From positions 248,001-312,000 of the forward strand of contig NZ_CANMEU010000001.1 in NCBI RefSeq assembly GCF_947497045.1: a DNA stretch of 64,000 nt, given 5' to 3'. Source of the stretch: an uncultured Tateyamaria sp. (GTDB lineage Bacteria; Pseudomonadota; Alphaproteobacteria; Rhodobacterales; Rhodobacteraceae). The position numbers and the translations under genes are program-made. This document shows, one piece after another, positions 25,000-34,289 of this stretch (position 1 is its first letter; the number at the start of each line of letters is the position of its first letter). The notes below the pieces were generated by a model. The model made no database searches, was not told where the DNA came from, and saw only the letters and a list, made by a program, of their open reading frames with translations.

Positions 25000-27447
25000 T
25001 CACGCCTTCACCCGTTCGGATTTGGGATCATACATCGGCTTCAGCGACACCTCCGCCTTGACCCGCGTGCCTGCCACCCCAATCTGGTAGGACGAGGCGA
25101 GCACATCCGCTGCCGTCTCGCCTGTGCAAGGCACATAGCCAAGGCCCATGGCCCCACCCAAGTGGTGCCCATATGCGCCCGAACTGAGGTAACCGACGAT
25201 CTCGCCATCCCGCACAATCGGTTCATTGTGATAGAGCAGCGGCTCGGGGTCCGTCAGCCTGAATTGCAGCAGCCGGTTGTTCAGCCCCTCGTCCTGTTTG
25301 CGCAGCACCGCATCGCGCCCCATGAAGGCAGGCTTGTCCTTTTTGACGGCAAAGCCAAGGCCCGCTTCCATCACATGATCCTCGCAGGTGATATCGTGGC
25401 CAAAGTGGCGGAACCCCTTTTCGATACGGCACGTGTCCATCATGTGCATCCCGCACAGTTTCACATCCATGGCCTGCCCGGCCTCGTGGAGCACTTCGAA
25501 CACGTGGCCGCATTGATCCGCGCCCACGTAGACTTCCCAGCCTAATTCACCCACGTAAGTCACGCGGTGAATGCGGGCGAGGCCCATACCGATCTCGATC
25601 TCTTGCGCAGTGCCAAACGGGTTTACCTCATTGGACAGATCCGCCGGGCTGACCGCATTCAGCAATTTACGCGCGTTGGGGCCCATGATGGCCAAGACGC
25701 CCTCGCCTGCTGTCACATCCGTGATCACCACGTTGAAGTCGCCCACATGGCGCTGCATCCATGTCTGATCCGCCAGCCGGGTTGCCGCAGGGGTGACCAC
25801 CAGATAGGCGGTTTCGGTCAGCCGTGTGACGGTCACGTCCGCCTCGATCCCGCCACGGTCGTTCAGGAACTGGGTATAGACGATCTTGCCATTGGGTACT
25901 GAATAGTTGCCCCCGCCCACAAAGTTCATAAACGCCTCGGCATCGCGCCCTTCGACCCGGATTTTGCCGAAGGACGACATATCGTACATGCCCACATTTT
26001 CGCGCACCGCCCGATGTTCTTCGGCCACGTTGTCAAAGAAGTTCTGCCGCTTCCACGAATACTCATAGGCCGCATCCTGACCAGGGCGCGCAAACCAGTT
26101 GGCACGCTCCCATCCGGCCAACTCGCCCATGACCGCGCCGTTTTGCATCAGGTGGTGATGGAACGGCGTGCGCCGGACCCCACGTGCTGTCGCCTTTTGG
26201 CGGTAGGGGAAGTGGTCGGCATAGAGCAGGCCAAGTGTTTCGGTCGAGCGTTCGGCCAGATATGTCTTGTTGCCCATGAAGGGCTGCATTCGGGAAATGT
26301 CCACATCACCCAGATCGAAGGGTTTTTGCCCCTCATCCATCCATTGCGCCAGCGCCATGCCCGCACCGCCTGCGGATTGAATACCGATGGAGTTGAACCC
26401 GCAAGCCACCCACACATTGTCCATCTCGGGCGCGAGGCCCAGGTGGTAGGCATCGTCGGGCGTAAAGCTTTCGGGTCCATTGAAGAACGTGTGGATACCG
26501 GCCTCCGCGAGCATGGGCATCCGGTTCACCGCCGCCTCAAGGATTGGTTCGAAATGATCGAAGTCCTCGGGCAGTTGATCAAATTCAAAGTCGCGTGGAA
26601 TGCCATTCACCGCCCATGGTTTGGCATTGGGTTCAAACGCGCCAAGCAGCATCTTGCCCGCGTCTTCCTTGTAATAGGCGCACTCGTCCGGCACGCGCAG
26701 GACCGGCAATTGCTGCAAATCCTTGATCGCCTCAGTCACGATATAGAAGTGTTCGCAGGCTTGCAGCGGCACGTTCACCCCCGCCATACGTCCGACCTCG
26801 TGGCCCCACATGCCCGCACAGTTCACCACGTGATCGCAAGTGATGTGGCCGTCGGTCCCATCCTCGCCCGTCCAGTCGATGCCTGTGACCCGTCGCCCGT
26901 CGCGGGCAATCCGCGTCACGGCCACCCGTTCCTGCACCTTTGCCCCGCGTTGCCGCGCACCCTTGGCCAGGGCCAGCGCAATATTGGCCGGATCGCCCTG
27001 CCCGTCGAGCGGCAGGTAAACGCCTCCGGTCACATCATCGATGTTCAGATGCTCGTACTTGGCCTTGACCTCGGCGGGCGAGATGTCCTCGACCTCGACC
27101 CCGAAGGCGCGCGCCATGCCCGCCTGACGGCGCAATTCTTCAAGCCGTTCATCCGTCAGGGCCGCCGTGATCGACCCCACGCGTTTGAAGCCCGTGGCAA
27201 CCCCGGTTTCCGCTTCCAGATCGCCATAGAGTTCCTGCGAATAGCGCGCCAGTTTCGTCATATTCGCCGTGGCGCGCAGTTGCGCAATCAGCCCCGCCGC
27301 ATGCCATGTCGTACCGCTGGTCAACTGCTTGCGCTCCAGCAGCACAACATCTTTCCAGCCCAGCTTGGTCAGGTGATACGCCACCGAACAGCCAATGACG
27401 CCCCCACCGATAATGACGACGCGCGCGGAGTTGGGAAGATCAGGCAT
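25000..27447 (-). CDS. FAD-dependent dimethylglycine/sarcosine dehydrogenase with GcvT domain (1)
   Basis: 815 residues from ATG 27447. The N-terminal D-amino-acid-oxidase-like half has the dinucleotide motif VVIIGGGVIGCS and TTWHAAGL; in mammalian dimethylglycine dehydrogenase a nearby His carries covalent FAD. From about residue 430 it is fused to a GcvT aminomethyltransferase domain, with NYSVPNGKIVYTQFLNDRGG, TYVGELGWEVYV and SSGAYGHHLGGAMGLGYV. The GcvT half passes the released methylene group to tetrahydrofolate. It is the distal gene of the 25-32.5 kb operon. Substrate (dimethylglycine or sarcosine) is not resolved. Confidence 0.88.
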   Translation of the reverse strand: MPDLPNSARVVIIGGGVIGCSVAYHLTKLGWKDVVLLERKQLTSGTTWHAAGLIAQLRATANMTKLARYSQELYGDLEAETGVATGFKRVGSITAALTDERLEELRRQAGMARAFGVEVEDISPAEVKAKYEHLNIDDVTGGVYLPLDGQGDPANIALALAKGARQRGAKVQERVAVTRIARDGRRVTGIDWTGEDGTDGHITCDHVVNCAGMWGHEVGRMAGVNVPLQACEHFYIVTEAIKDLQQLPVLRVPDECAYYKEDAGKMLLGAFEPNAKPWAVNGIPRDFEFDQLPEDFDHFEPILEAAVNRMPMLAEAGIHTFFNGPESFTPDDAYHLGLAPEMDNVWVACGFNSIGIQSAGGAGMALAQWMDEGQKPFDLGDVDISRMQPFMGNKTYLAERSTETLGLLYADHFPYRQKATARGVRRTPFHHHLMQNGAVMGELAGWERANWFARPGQDAAYEYSWKRQNFFDNVAEEHRAVRENVGMYDMSSFGKIRVEGRDAEAFMNFVGGGNYSVPNGKIVYTQFLNDRGGIEADVTVTRLTETAYLVVTPAATRLADQTWMQRHVGDFNVVITDVTAGEGVLAIMGPNARKLLNAVSPADLSNEVNPFGTAQEIEIGMGLARIHRVTYVGELGWEVYVGADQCGHVFEVLHEAGQAMDVKLCGMHMMDTCRIEKGFRHFGHDITCEDHVMEAGLGFAVKKDKPAFMGRDAVLRKQDEGLNNRLLQFRLTDPEPLLYHNEPIVRDGEIVGYLSSGAYGHHLGGAMGLGYVPCTGETAADVLASSYQIGVAGTRVKAEVSLKPMYDPKSERVKA

Positions 27448-27460
27448 AAGCTTTGGACCC

Positions 27461-28354
27461 TTAGACGATGGTGTGGCCCGCATCACGCAGACGACGGGCG
27501 ATTTCAGCGATATGGGCGGGGCTGACTTCGCAGCATCCCCCCACGATGGTGGCCCCTGCGTCGATCCAGCCCATGACCTGATCGGCGTAAAGGTCAGGGG
27601 TGAAGTCGCGGCGCAGGGTCAGGCTGTCGACGGTCGGTTTGTCCTCAAGAAAGCCCTCGGCGATCTGTTCGAACCCGTTGGCATAGGCCCCGAACGGCAA
27701 AGTCGTGTGCGCGATGGACGCAAGGGCCGCGGGGATCACTTCGGGGGTCGAACAGTTCACCAACAAGGCGTTTGCGCCCGCTTCGGCGACGGCGACCACA
27801 TCTGCGATCGGCTCACCCGAGCGCAGCCTGGTGCCGTCGCGGTCATCCACCGTCATCGCCAGCCAGACAGGGATGTCCGCGCCTGCACATCCCGCAAGGA
27901 TGTCACGCGCATGATCGATGGATGCGACGGTTTCGCAAATCAACAAGTCGCAGGCGGGGGCCAGCAGGGCCGCGACCTCGGCAAACAGGGGCACGGCCAC
28001 AGCCGAGGCAGGATGCAGGTCAGGGCGATAGCTGGCCACAAGCGGCCCAATCGCACCTGCAATACGCCCCGACCCATGTTCGCGCCGCGCGGTCCGCGCC
28101 TCAAACAGCGCGCTTTGATGCAAGGCCGTGAACGCGCCCTCGACGGGGGTGCCTGTCAAGCGGTCGTGATGGATCGCATAGCTGTTGGTTGTCGCAACCG
28201 TCGCCCCGGCTGCGAAGAAATCCGCGTGCACGCTGGTGACCATGCCTGGATGGTCCAGCATGATCTGGGTCGACCACAGCGGGGTGGGCTTGTCACCAGC
28301 CCGGTGGACCAGTTCTTGTCCCATGCCCCCGTCCAGAAGGGTGATGTCAGCCAT
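27461..28354 (-). CDS. bmt: Homocysteine S-methyltransferase family protein, probable betaine-homocysteine methyltransferase
   Basis: 297 residues from ATG 28354. It is a zinc-dependent TIM barrel with substrate motif LLDGGMGQEL and zinc cysteines in LLVNCSTPE and IVGGCCEV. The family transfers a methyl group to homocysteine from betaine, S-methylmethionine or SAM. It lies between two dimethylglycine/sarcosine dehydrogenase-type genes, so transfer from glycine betaine to make dimethylglycine is the best reading. The 300-residue bacterial Bmt type is known in rhizobia. The stop is 13 bases before the next start. Confidence 0.8.
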   Translation of the reverse strand: MADITLLDGGMGQELVHRAGDKPTPLWSTQIMLDHPGMVTSVHADFFAAGATVATTNSYAIHHDRLTGTPVEGAFTALHQSALFEARTARREHGSGRIAGAIGPLVASYRPDLHPASAVAVPLFAEVAALLAPACDLLICETVASIDHARDILAGCAGADIPVWLAMTVDDRDGTRLRSGEPIADVVAVAEAGANALLVNCSTPEVIPAALASIAHTTLPFGAYANGFEQIAEGFLEDKPTVDSLTLRRDFTPDLYADQVMGWIDAGATIVGGCCEVSPAHIAEIARRLRDAGHTIV

Positions 28355-28420
28355 GGCGGTACTCCTTGCACGCGCAGGCACCGACGCAGTGCCCGTTTCG
28401 TTTCCCGTGTCGGAAAACGA

Positions 28421-30868
28421 TCACGCCCGCAAGCGTTCGTTGCCGGGGTCCCACAAGGGTTGATCGGGTTGCACCGTGGCCCTGTAGCGCTGGCCAAAGA
28501 TTTCGACCTCAAGGTTGGTGCCTGGTTCGGACAGGTCCGTGCGCACGACACCCAACGCGATCGAGGCATCAATCCGATACCCCCACGCGCCCGAGGTGGT
28601 TTCACCCACGACCTCATCCCCGTTCCAGATGGTCGACATATAGGGCGCGTCCTGATCGCCCGCATCCACCAGCATGGTCACAAACCGTTTCTTGGCCCCC
28701 TGCTGCTTTTCGTTCTGCAAAGCTGCCTTGCCGGGGAAGTCCTGCGGCTTGTCCAGCTTGATGAACCGATCCAATCCGCCCTCAAACAAGGTATAATCAG
28801 TGCTGAGGTCACCCTTCCACGCGCGGTACCCTTTTTCCATCCTCATGGAATTCAACGCATACATCCCAAACGGCGTCGCCCCCGCCCCGATGATCGCATC
28901 ATAAAGCGCGGGAATATCTGCCATCGGCGCGTGCACTTCCCAACCCAACTCGCCCGCAAAGGACACCCGCAGCATTCGGCATCTTACACCAGCGACAACT
29001 GCGTCCTGATGGGTCAGCCAGCCAAGCGACAGATCTGCCTCGACCCCAAGGCCCTCGAACAGCGCACGCGCCTTTGGTCCGCTCACGATCAGCGTCGAAA
29101 GTTCGGTCGTGTGATCGCTCAGGGTCAGCCCCTCGGGCAACGCGTCGTTCAGCACATCCCAATCGTGCCATTGCGCAGTCGCGGCGGTGATGAGGGTAAA
29201 GTGATCCTCGGCATGCCTGATCAGCGACATTTCCGTCAGGATGCGCCCCCGGCTGTCGGGGAAATAACCAAGCGTCATGCGGCCTGCCTTGGGCAAAGCC
29301 CCCGCAATCCGGCCCCGCAACCATTCGGCTGCCCCCGCCCCGCTCAACTCGAAACGCGAGAAACCCGGCAGGTCCAGCACGCCGACGCCGTCGCGCACAG
29401 CTTCGACCTCGGCCTTGACACGCGGAGCCCACGGGCCGTTACGATCCCACGTGTGTGTCGCTTCTTCGGAAGTGTCGTCGCCGTCCTTGGCGAACCAGTT
29501 GGCCCGTTCCCAGCCGTTATAGGCCCCCATCTGCCCACCCGCAGCCCGGAGGCGGTTATCGATGGGCGACAGCTTCTTGTCGCGCCCAGCGGGCCATTCG
29601 TGATGCGGAAAGTGCATCGCATATTCGTGGCCATAGGTTTCAAGTGCCTTGGACAGACAATAGTCCTGATCCGTGTAGTCGGTATAGCGGCGCGGGTCGG
29701 TCGCCCACATGTCCCACTCGGTCTCACCGTGCATGATCCATTCGGACAAGACCTTGCCTGCGCCGCCCCCTTGGGCGATGCCGAAGGTAAAGGAATGGCC
29801 CTCGAACGCGTTCTTGACGCCCGGCATCAGCCCGATCATCGGCAGACCGTCGGGCGCGTATGGGATGGGACCGTTGATGTTACGACCAACACCGGCCGTG
29901 CCAAGGGCCGGCACCCGCTCCATCGCGTCCTCTATATAGAATTCGAGCCGTTCGAGATCATCGGGATAAAGCTGGAACGAGAAATCCTCGGGCATCGGAT
30001 CGGCAGGCGTCACCCAATGGGCTTTGCAGTTACGCTCATAAGGGCCAAGGTTCAGCCCGTTCTTGTCCTGACGCAGGTAATAGCTGATGTCGACATCGCG
30101 GATAATGGGCAGTTTATGGCCCTTTTCCTTGGTCCAGGCGGCGACCTCGGCGATTTCATCCGTCAGGAAATACTGGTGCGACATGACCACCATCGGCACC
30201 GTGCGTCCGCCAAAGGGCTTGAACATCTCGCCCACGCGCTGCGCATAGTAGCCTGCACAGTTGGCCACGTATTGGCAGCGAATGTCGCCCTTGTCGGTCT
30301 TAACGATCCACTCGTCGCCGTCCCGCTCGATCCCCGTCACAGGACAGAACCGTTCGATCCGGGCCCCTGCATCCCGCGCGCCTTTGGCAAGGGCCTGGGT
30401 CAACTGGGCGGGGTCAATATCGCCATCCAGCGGATCCCACATGCCCCCTGCAAGGTCGTGGGTTTCCATGAACGGATGATATTCCTGCATTTCGGCAGGT
30501 GTCATCAGCGGCATCTCAAGCCCCTGATAGCGGCCCATGCCCGACACCCGCTCAAATTCCTGCATCCGCTCCTTTGAGTGGGCGAGGCGCAGCGATCCGG
30601 TGACGTGATAGTTCATCGGATAGTCCACATCATCCGCGAGGGTGCGGTACATCTCCAACCCGTAGCGCTGCATGTTCATCACCGCCCAGGACCCCGAGAA
30701 GTTGGGGCAGTTGCCCGCCGCATGCCATGTGGACCCGGCTGTCAGCTCATTCTTTTCCAGCAGCACACAGTCGGTCCACCCCGCCTTGGCAAGGTGATAC
30801 AGCGTCGAGGTCCCGACCACGCCACCGCCGATGATGACCACGCGGGCCGTCGTTGGGAAATCGCTCAT
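28421..30868 (-). CDS. FAD-dependent dimethylglycine/sarcosine dehydrogenase with GcvT domain (2)
   Basis: 815 residues from ATG 30868, the same length as its neighbour at 25000. The FAD motif is VVIIGGGVVGTSTLYHL, followed by STWHAAGN. The GcvT half includes TLGYFPDSRGRILTEM, SFAGELGWEVHAP and TSGAWGYRIDASIALGVV. The substrate-domain sequence differs widely from the first copy, so the two are ancient paralogues with separate substrates, one perhaps for dimethylglycine and the other for sarcosine. It follows the GFA gene by 4 bases. Confidence 0.88.
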   Translation of the reverse strand: MSDFPTTARVVIIGGGVVGTSTLYHLAKAGWTDCVLLEKNELTAGSTWHAAGNCPNFSGSWAVMNMQRYGLEMYRTLADDVDYPMNYHVTGSLRLAHSKERMQEFERVSGMGRYQGLEMPLMTPAEMQEYHPFMETHDLAGGMWDPLDGDIDPAQLTQALAKGARDAGARIERFCPVTGIERDGDEWIVKTDKGDIRCQYVANCAGYYAQRVGEMFKPFGGRTVPMVVMSHQYFLTDEIAEVAAWTKEKGHKLPIIRDVDISYYLRQDKNGLNLGPYERNCKAHWVTPADPMPEDFSFQLYPDDLERLEFYIEDAMERVPALGTAGVGRNINGPIPYAPDGLPMIGLMPGVKNAFEGHSFTFGIAQGGGAGKVLSEWIMHGETEWDMWATDPRRYTDYTDQDYCLSKALETYGHEYAMHFPHHEWPAGRDKKLSPIDNRLRAAGGQMGAYNGWERANWFAKDGDDTSEEATHTWDRNGPWAPRVKAEVEAVRDGVGVLDLPGFSRFELSGAGAAEWLRGRIAGALPKAGRMTLGYFPDSRGRILTEMSLIRHAEDHFTLITAATAQWHDWDVLNDALPEGLTLSDHTTELSTLIVSGPKARALFEGLGVEADLSLGWLTHQDAVVAGVRCRMLRVSFAGELGWEVHAPMADIPALYDAIIGAGATPFGMYALNSMRMEKGYRAWKGDLSTDYTLFEGGLDRFIKLDKPQDFPGKAALQNEKQQGAKKRFVTMLVDAGDQDAPYMSTIWNGDEVVGETTSGAWGYRIDASIALGVVRTDLSEPGTNLEVEIFGQRYRATVQPDQPLWDPGNERLRA

Positions 30869-30872
30869 CGCA

Positions 30873-31244
30873 TTAGTCCTTTCGTTGCGGCACGTCGTCC
30901 GCGATGTCGTAGTAGTCGCCCTTGTCGGCGGTAAAGATATGTCGGTCGATCCGCAGGCCGGTGGCCCCGTCAATGGTTCCAAGCGAGAAACTGATCTTGC
31001 CCTCGCCCTCCATTTTCCAGAAAAGGAAACTGCCACAGGTCGGGCAGAAGCCGCGCTTGGCGGTGGGGCTTGAGGCGTACCATGTAACTGGTCCGTTGAT
31101 GGTCAGATCGCCGTCATGGGCAAGGCCCGAGGCCCAGTGGTGCCCCGACTGCTTGCGGCACTGCCCACAATGGCACGCGCTGGTGCGTATGGTGTCGACC
31201 ACCTCAAAAGTGACTGCTCGGCAGTTACAGGATCCACGCAGCAT
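30873..31244 (-). CDS. GFA-family (CENP-V/GFA domain) zinc protein (1)
   Basis: 123 residues. The GFA zinc motifs are GSCNCRAVTFE, SACHCGQCRKQSG and GFCPTCGSFLFW. The founding member was described as a glutathione-dependent formaldehyde-activating enzyme, though that activity is disputed. Formaldehyde is the possible by-product of the neighbouring N-methyl oxidations, so its place in this operon is suggestive. Start ATG 31244 is 1 base after the LysE stop, showing tight coupling. Confidence 0.87.
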   Translation of the reverse strand: MLRGSCNCRAVTFEVVDTIRTSACHCGQCRKQSGHHWASGLAHDGDLTINGPVTWYASSPTAKRGFCPTCGSFLFWKMEGEGKISFSLGTIDGATGLRIDRHIFTADKGDYYDIADDVPQRKD

Positions 31245-31245
31245 G

Positions 31246-31866
31246 TCAGGCCCGTCCCGGTGTACTGACCGCGCCCAGAAGCACGCCGTAAATGACAAAG
31301 CACACCGCCATCACACGCCGCACCCAGATATTGAACACCGCGCCCAAGGCCGCCCGTCCGATCCCGGCCCCAAGGGCGGTGAACCCTGTGTAGCTAAGCG
31401 CGGTGATCGTCAGCGCCGTGGGCATGATCACCCACATCTGATCCCAGATCGGTACGTCCGGCTGGATGAACTGCGAAAAGGCGGCGAGGTAGCCGGCCAC
31501 GCTTTTGGGGTTGATCGTCGCGATCGCAAAGGCGCGCAGATAGATGGATCGCCCGGTCTGATGGGCGAGCTGTGGCACTATGCCAGCCCGCATCCAGCCC
31601 CGAACGCCAAGATAGATCAGGAAGCCCGCCCCGATCAGTTTGGCGATCCAGAAGGCGGTGGGCGAGGCGGCAATCAGGGCCGTGATTCCCAAGGCCGACA
31701 GGATCAGAAACAGAGTAGCCTGCGTCAGGATCGCCAGCACACCGGGCATCGCCCGCCGCATGCCCAATGTCATTCCATTTGTGATGCAATTGACCGCGTT
31801 CGGCCCCGGCGTGGTCACAAACACCACCCAGAACAGCGCGAATATGATCCACCCCTCAAACGACAT
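31246..31866 (-). CDS. LysE/RhtB-family exporter
   Basis: 206 residues with about six membrane helices. The family signature is VFVTTPGPNAVNCITNGMTLG, with a second block IATINPKSVAGYLAAF. It shares a TGATG overlap with the upstream regulator gene, so the two are co-expressed. In a betaine demethylation operon its substrate could be glycine, sarcosine, methionine or another product amino acid. That is inference from context. Confidence 0.88.
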   Translation of the reverse strand: MSFEGWIIFALFWVVFVTTPGPNAVNCITNGMTLGMRRAMPGVLAILTQATLFLILSALGITALIAASPTAFWIAKLIGAGFLIYLGVRGWMRAGIVPQLAHQTGRSIYLRAFAIATINPKSVAGYLAAFSQFIQPDVPIWDQMWVIMPTALTITALSYTGFTALGAGIGRAALGAVFNIWVRRVMAVCFVIYGVLLGAVSTPGRA

Positions 31867-32438
31867 CAGTAGACCGGCGGCGCAATAACCCAGATCGCGA
31901 CGGCTGGCTGATCATAGGGGTTTTTCCAGCAGAACGGCTCGCCCCGTACCCGAAAGCTGTCACCAGGCCCAATCGTGAAGGTCCGCCCCGAAATCTCGAG
32001 ATCCAACTGGCCCGAGATCAGATAGCCGACCTCTTGCGTGGGACGCGTCACAGCCTCGCTGATCTCGCTGTGCGCCTCAAAGGTTGAGTGCACCATTTCA
32101 AAGTCATCCGTGAGGTCGGGCGATAGCAACTCTTCGACCAGTCCAGCGGCGCGGGACCCGATGGGCCGCCGCGCGCCATGGCGCACCACATATCCCTCTT
32201 CGGCGGCGGGTGCAGCACCTCGGCGGAATAATGTGGACACCGCGATATCCAGCGTGGCCGCGATATGGCGCAGGTCCGTGATCGAGGGTTCGGACAGGTC
32301 CCGCTCCACCTGACTGAGCCACCCAACCGAGCGCCCCAGCACATCGGCCATGTCCTGCAAGGTTAACCCCCGCGCTTTGCGCAGCGCACGCAGGTCTGCG
32401 CCAAGGCTATGTGCGATTGTGGGGTTGGTTTGCAGCAT
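31866..32438 (-). CDS. XRE-family regulator with cupin sensor domain
   Basis: 190 residues from ATG 32438. The helix-turn-helix covers about 10-65 (LGADLRALRKARGLTLQDMA, then VGWLSQVERDLSEPSITDL). A C-terminal cupin domain follows, with VGYLISGQLDLEI and GPGDSFRVRG. Such regulators sense small metabolites through the cupin. A GTG at 32468 is in frame but lies inside the inverted-repeat operator, so the inner ATG is preferred. It heads the operon of LysE, GFA, two dehydrogenases and a homocysteine methyltransferase and probably controls it. Confidence 0.88.
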   Translation of the reverse strand: MLQTNPTIAHSLGADLRALRKARGLTLQDMADVLGRSVGWLSQVERDLSEPSITDLRHIAATLDIAVSTLFRRGAAPAAEEGYVVRHGARRPIGSRAAGLVEELLSPDLTDDFEMVHSTFEAHSEISEAVTRPTQEVGYLISGQLDLEISGRTFTIGPGDSFRVRGEPFCWKNPYDQPAVAIWVIAPPVY

Positions 32439-32442
32439 GTAT

Positions 32443-32490
32443 CGTGAAAATTCCTGTTTGATTTTCACGTAAATCTAAGTTGCGTGAAAA
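32443..32490. promoter_or_regulatory. Clustered inverted CGTGAAAA boxes, probable operator of the XRE regulator
   Basis: Three boxes lie between the regulator and the upstream msrC-type gene: CGTGAAAAT at 32443, its inverse ATTTTCACG at 32461-32469, and CGTGAAAA again at 32483-32490. Adjacent boxes are in alternating orientation and about two helix turns apart. This forms two overlapping inverted repeats directly upstream of the chosen start. Confidence 0.6.
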
Positions 32491-32504
32491 ATCAAGTCGG
32501 ATTT

Positions 32505-32957
32505 TCAGACCTGTCCGAAAATGTCCGTCAGAATGGTATCCAATTGATCCGCATCGCGCTCGGTGAACGCGCTCGGTTGGTCGCTGTCGATATCAAAAAC
32601 TGCGATCAACTCCCCGACCCCGTTTCGAACCGGGATCACCAGTTCGGATCGTGTGGATGACGCACAGGCGATGTGGCCCGGAAAGGCATCCACGTCCGCC
32701 ACCAATTGCGTCTGTCCCGTGCGGGCCGCAGCACCACAGACCCCGCGCGAGAACGGGATATGCAGGCACCCGTGCCCGCCCTGATAGGGCCCGATCTTGA
32801 GTATTTCAGGCCCGATGACGCGGTAAAAGCCCGTCCAGTCGAAACGGGCATCGCTATGGTGCACTTCGCAGGCGACGGTGGCCATCAGCGCAATCACATC
32901 ATCCTCGCCTTCCGTCAGGCTTCGGAGTGTTTGGGACAGGGTGGAATAGGCAGGCAT
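32505..32957 (-). CDS. msrC: Free methionine-(R)-sulfoxide reductase (GAF domain)
   Basis: 150 residues, one GAF domain. The three reactive cysteines of this enzyme are present in GCLHIPFSRGVCGAA and GHIACASSTRSELVIP. The enzyme reduces free L-methionine-R-sulfoxide in the cytoplasm. It lies upstream of the XRE regulator on the same strand, with the operator boxes in between, so it is probably a separate unit. A thematic link to methionine formation by the methyltransferase in the next operon is possible. Confidence 0.9.
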   Translation of the reverse strand: MPAYSTLSQTLRSLTEGEDDVIALMATVACEVHHSDARFDWTGFYRVIGPEILKIGPYQGGHGCLHIPFSRGVCGAAARTGQTQLVADVDAFPGHIACASSTRSELVIPVRNGVGELIAVFDIDSDQPSAFTERDADQLDTILTDIFGQV

Positions 32958-33023
32958 ATGTCACTCGATATTGTGGAAAGAGGTGCTGTCCCGGACACCG
33001 GGATCTGTTCAAGACAGAGAACA

Positions 33024-34196
33024 TCAGACCCGTTCAATCGCGATGGCTGTCCCTTCGCCGCCACCGATACAAATCGCCGCGACCCCGCGTTTGAGGTTTC
33101 GCGCCTCAAGCGCGTGCAGCAAGGTGACGATGATCCGTGCCCCTGACGCACCGATCGGGTGCCCCAATGCGCAGGCCCCGCCGTTCACGTTTACGATCTC
33201 ATGGCTCAGCCCCATTTCGTGCATGAACGCGAGGGGGACGACGGCAAAGGCTTCGTTCACCTCCCACAGGTCAACGTCGTCTTTGGTCCAGCCGACCCGA
33301 TCCAACAGCTTTTGTGCGGCAGGGACAGGGGCCGTGGTGAACAGTCCGGGGGCCTGAGCATGGCTCGCATGGCCCAGGATATGCGCGCGGATGTTCAGAT
33401 TTTGAGCCTTTGCAGCCTCTTCGCTAGCCAACAGAAGCGCCGCTGCTCCGTCAGAGATCGACGAGGAGTTGGCGGCGGTGACTGTCCCACCCTCGCGGAA
33501 GGCGGGTTTGAGATGCGGGATTTTGTCGGGGCGTGCGGTGCCTGGTTGTTCGTCCTGATCAACGGTCACGGCCCCCTTGCGTGACGCGATGCCGACGGGT
33601 GCGACCTCGGCTGTGAACGCCCCCGTTTCAATCGCAGCCTGCGCCCGCGCAAGAGACACCAGTGCATAGCTGTCCTGGATGTCCCGCGTGAACTGGTAGG
33701 TTTCGGCGCAGTCTTCGGCAAAGGTGCCCATCAGGCGGCCCTTGTCATAAGCATCCTCAAGCCCATCAAGGAACATGTGGTCGATGACCTGCCCGTGCCC
33801 CAGCCGGGCACCGCTCCTCATTTTGGGCAGAACATAGGGCGCATTTGTCATGCTCTCCATACCGCCCGCAATCATAGTGTCGGTCTGGCCCAAGGCGATC
33901 TGATCAAAGGCGATCATGGCCGCCTTCATACCTGATCCGCACATCTTGTTCAGCGTCGTGGCGGGCACCTCTTCGCCCAGACCCGCGGCAAAGCCGGCCT
34001 GACGCGCAGGGGCCTGCCCTTGGCCCGCAGGCAAGACGCAGCCCATCAACACTTCGTCCACGGTGTCGGTGCCTGCGCCATCCAGTGCGTGTTTGATCGC
34101 GATACCGCCAAGGTCGGAGGCTGTCATGTCGGACAAAGCGCCCTGAAAACCGCCCATGGGCGTGCGGGCCGCACCCGCAATCACGACTGGTTTCAT
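33024..34196 (-). CDS. Acetyl-CoA C-acetyltransferase (thiolase)
   Basis: 390 residues from ATG 34196. The acylated Cys86 is in KMCGSGMKA, the His in ALGHPIGASGAR, and the second Cys in CIGGGEGTA. This is a full-length biosynthetic/degradative type II thiolase that joins or splits acetyl-CoA and acyl-CoA. No phbB, phbC or fatty-acid oxidation partner is adjacent, so the pathway is unclear. Acetoacetyl-CoA formation for the ethylmalonyl-CoA pathway or PHB is likely in this lineage. Confidence 0.92.
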   Translation of the reverse strand: MKPVVIAGAARTPMGGFQGALSDMTASDLGGIAIKHALDGAGTDTVDEVLMGCVLPAGQGQAPARQAGFAAGLGEEVPATTLNKMCGSGMKAAMIAFDQIALGQTDTMIAGGMESMTNAPYVLPKMRSGARLGHGQVIDHMFLDGLEDAYDKGRLMGTFAEDCAETYQFTRDIQDSYALVSLARAQAAIETGAFTAEVAPVGIASRKGAVTVDQDEQPGTARPDKIPHLKPAFREGGTVTAANSSSISDGAAALLLASEEAAKAQNLNIRAHILGHASHAQAPGLFTTAPVPAAQKLLDRVGWTKDDVDLWEVNEAFAVVPLAFMHEMGLSHEIVNVNGGACALGHPIGASGARIIVTLLHALEARNLKRGVAAICIGGGEGTAIAIERV

Positions 34197-34289
34197 GGTC
34201 TGACCCTCCGATCTTGGTGAATGGAAACTGATTGGTAACGATTGGACCCTACACACGCAATGTAACCAGACAATTGCAAGAGGGCATAC

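Noticed and set aside
27395-30577. Plus-strand open frame of over 1000 codons opposite the dehydrogenase operon
   Set aside because: It is antisense to three well-supported genes, has no recognisable domain and an odd His/Arg/Gly-rich composition typical of the reverse frame of G+C-rich coding DNA.
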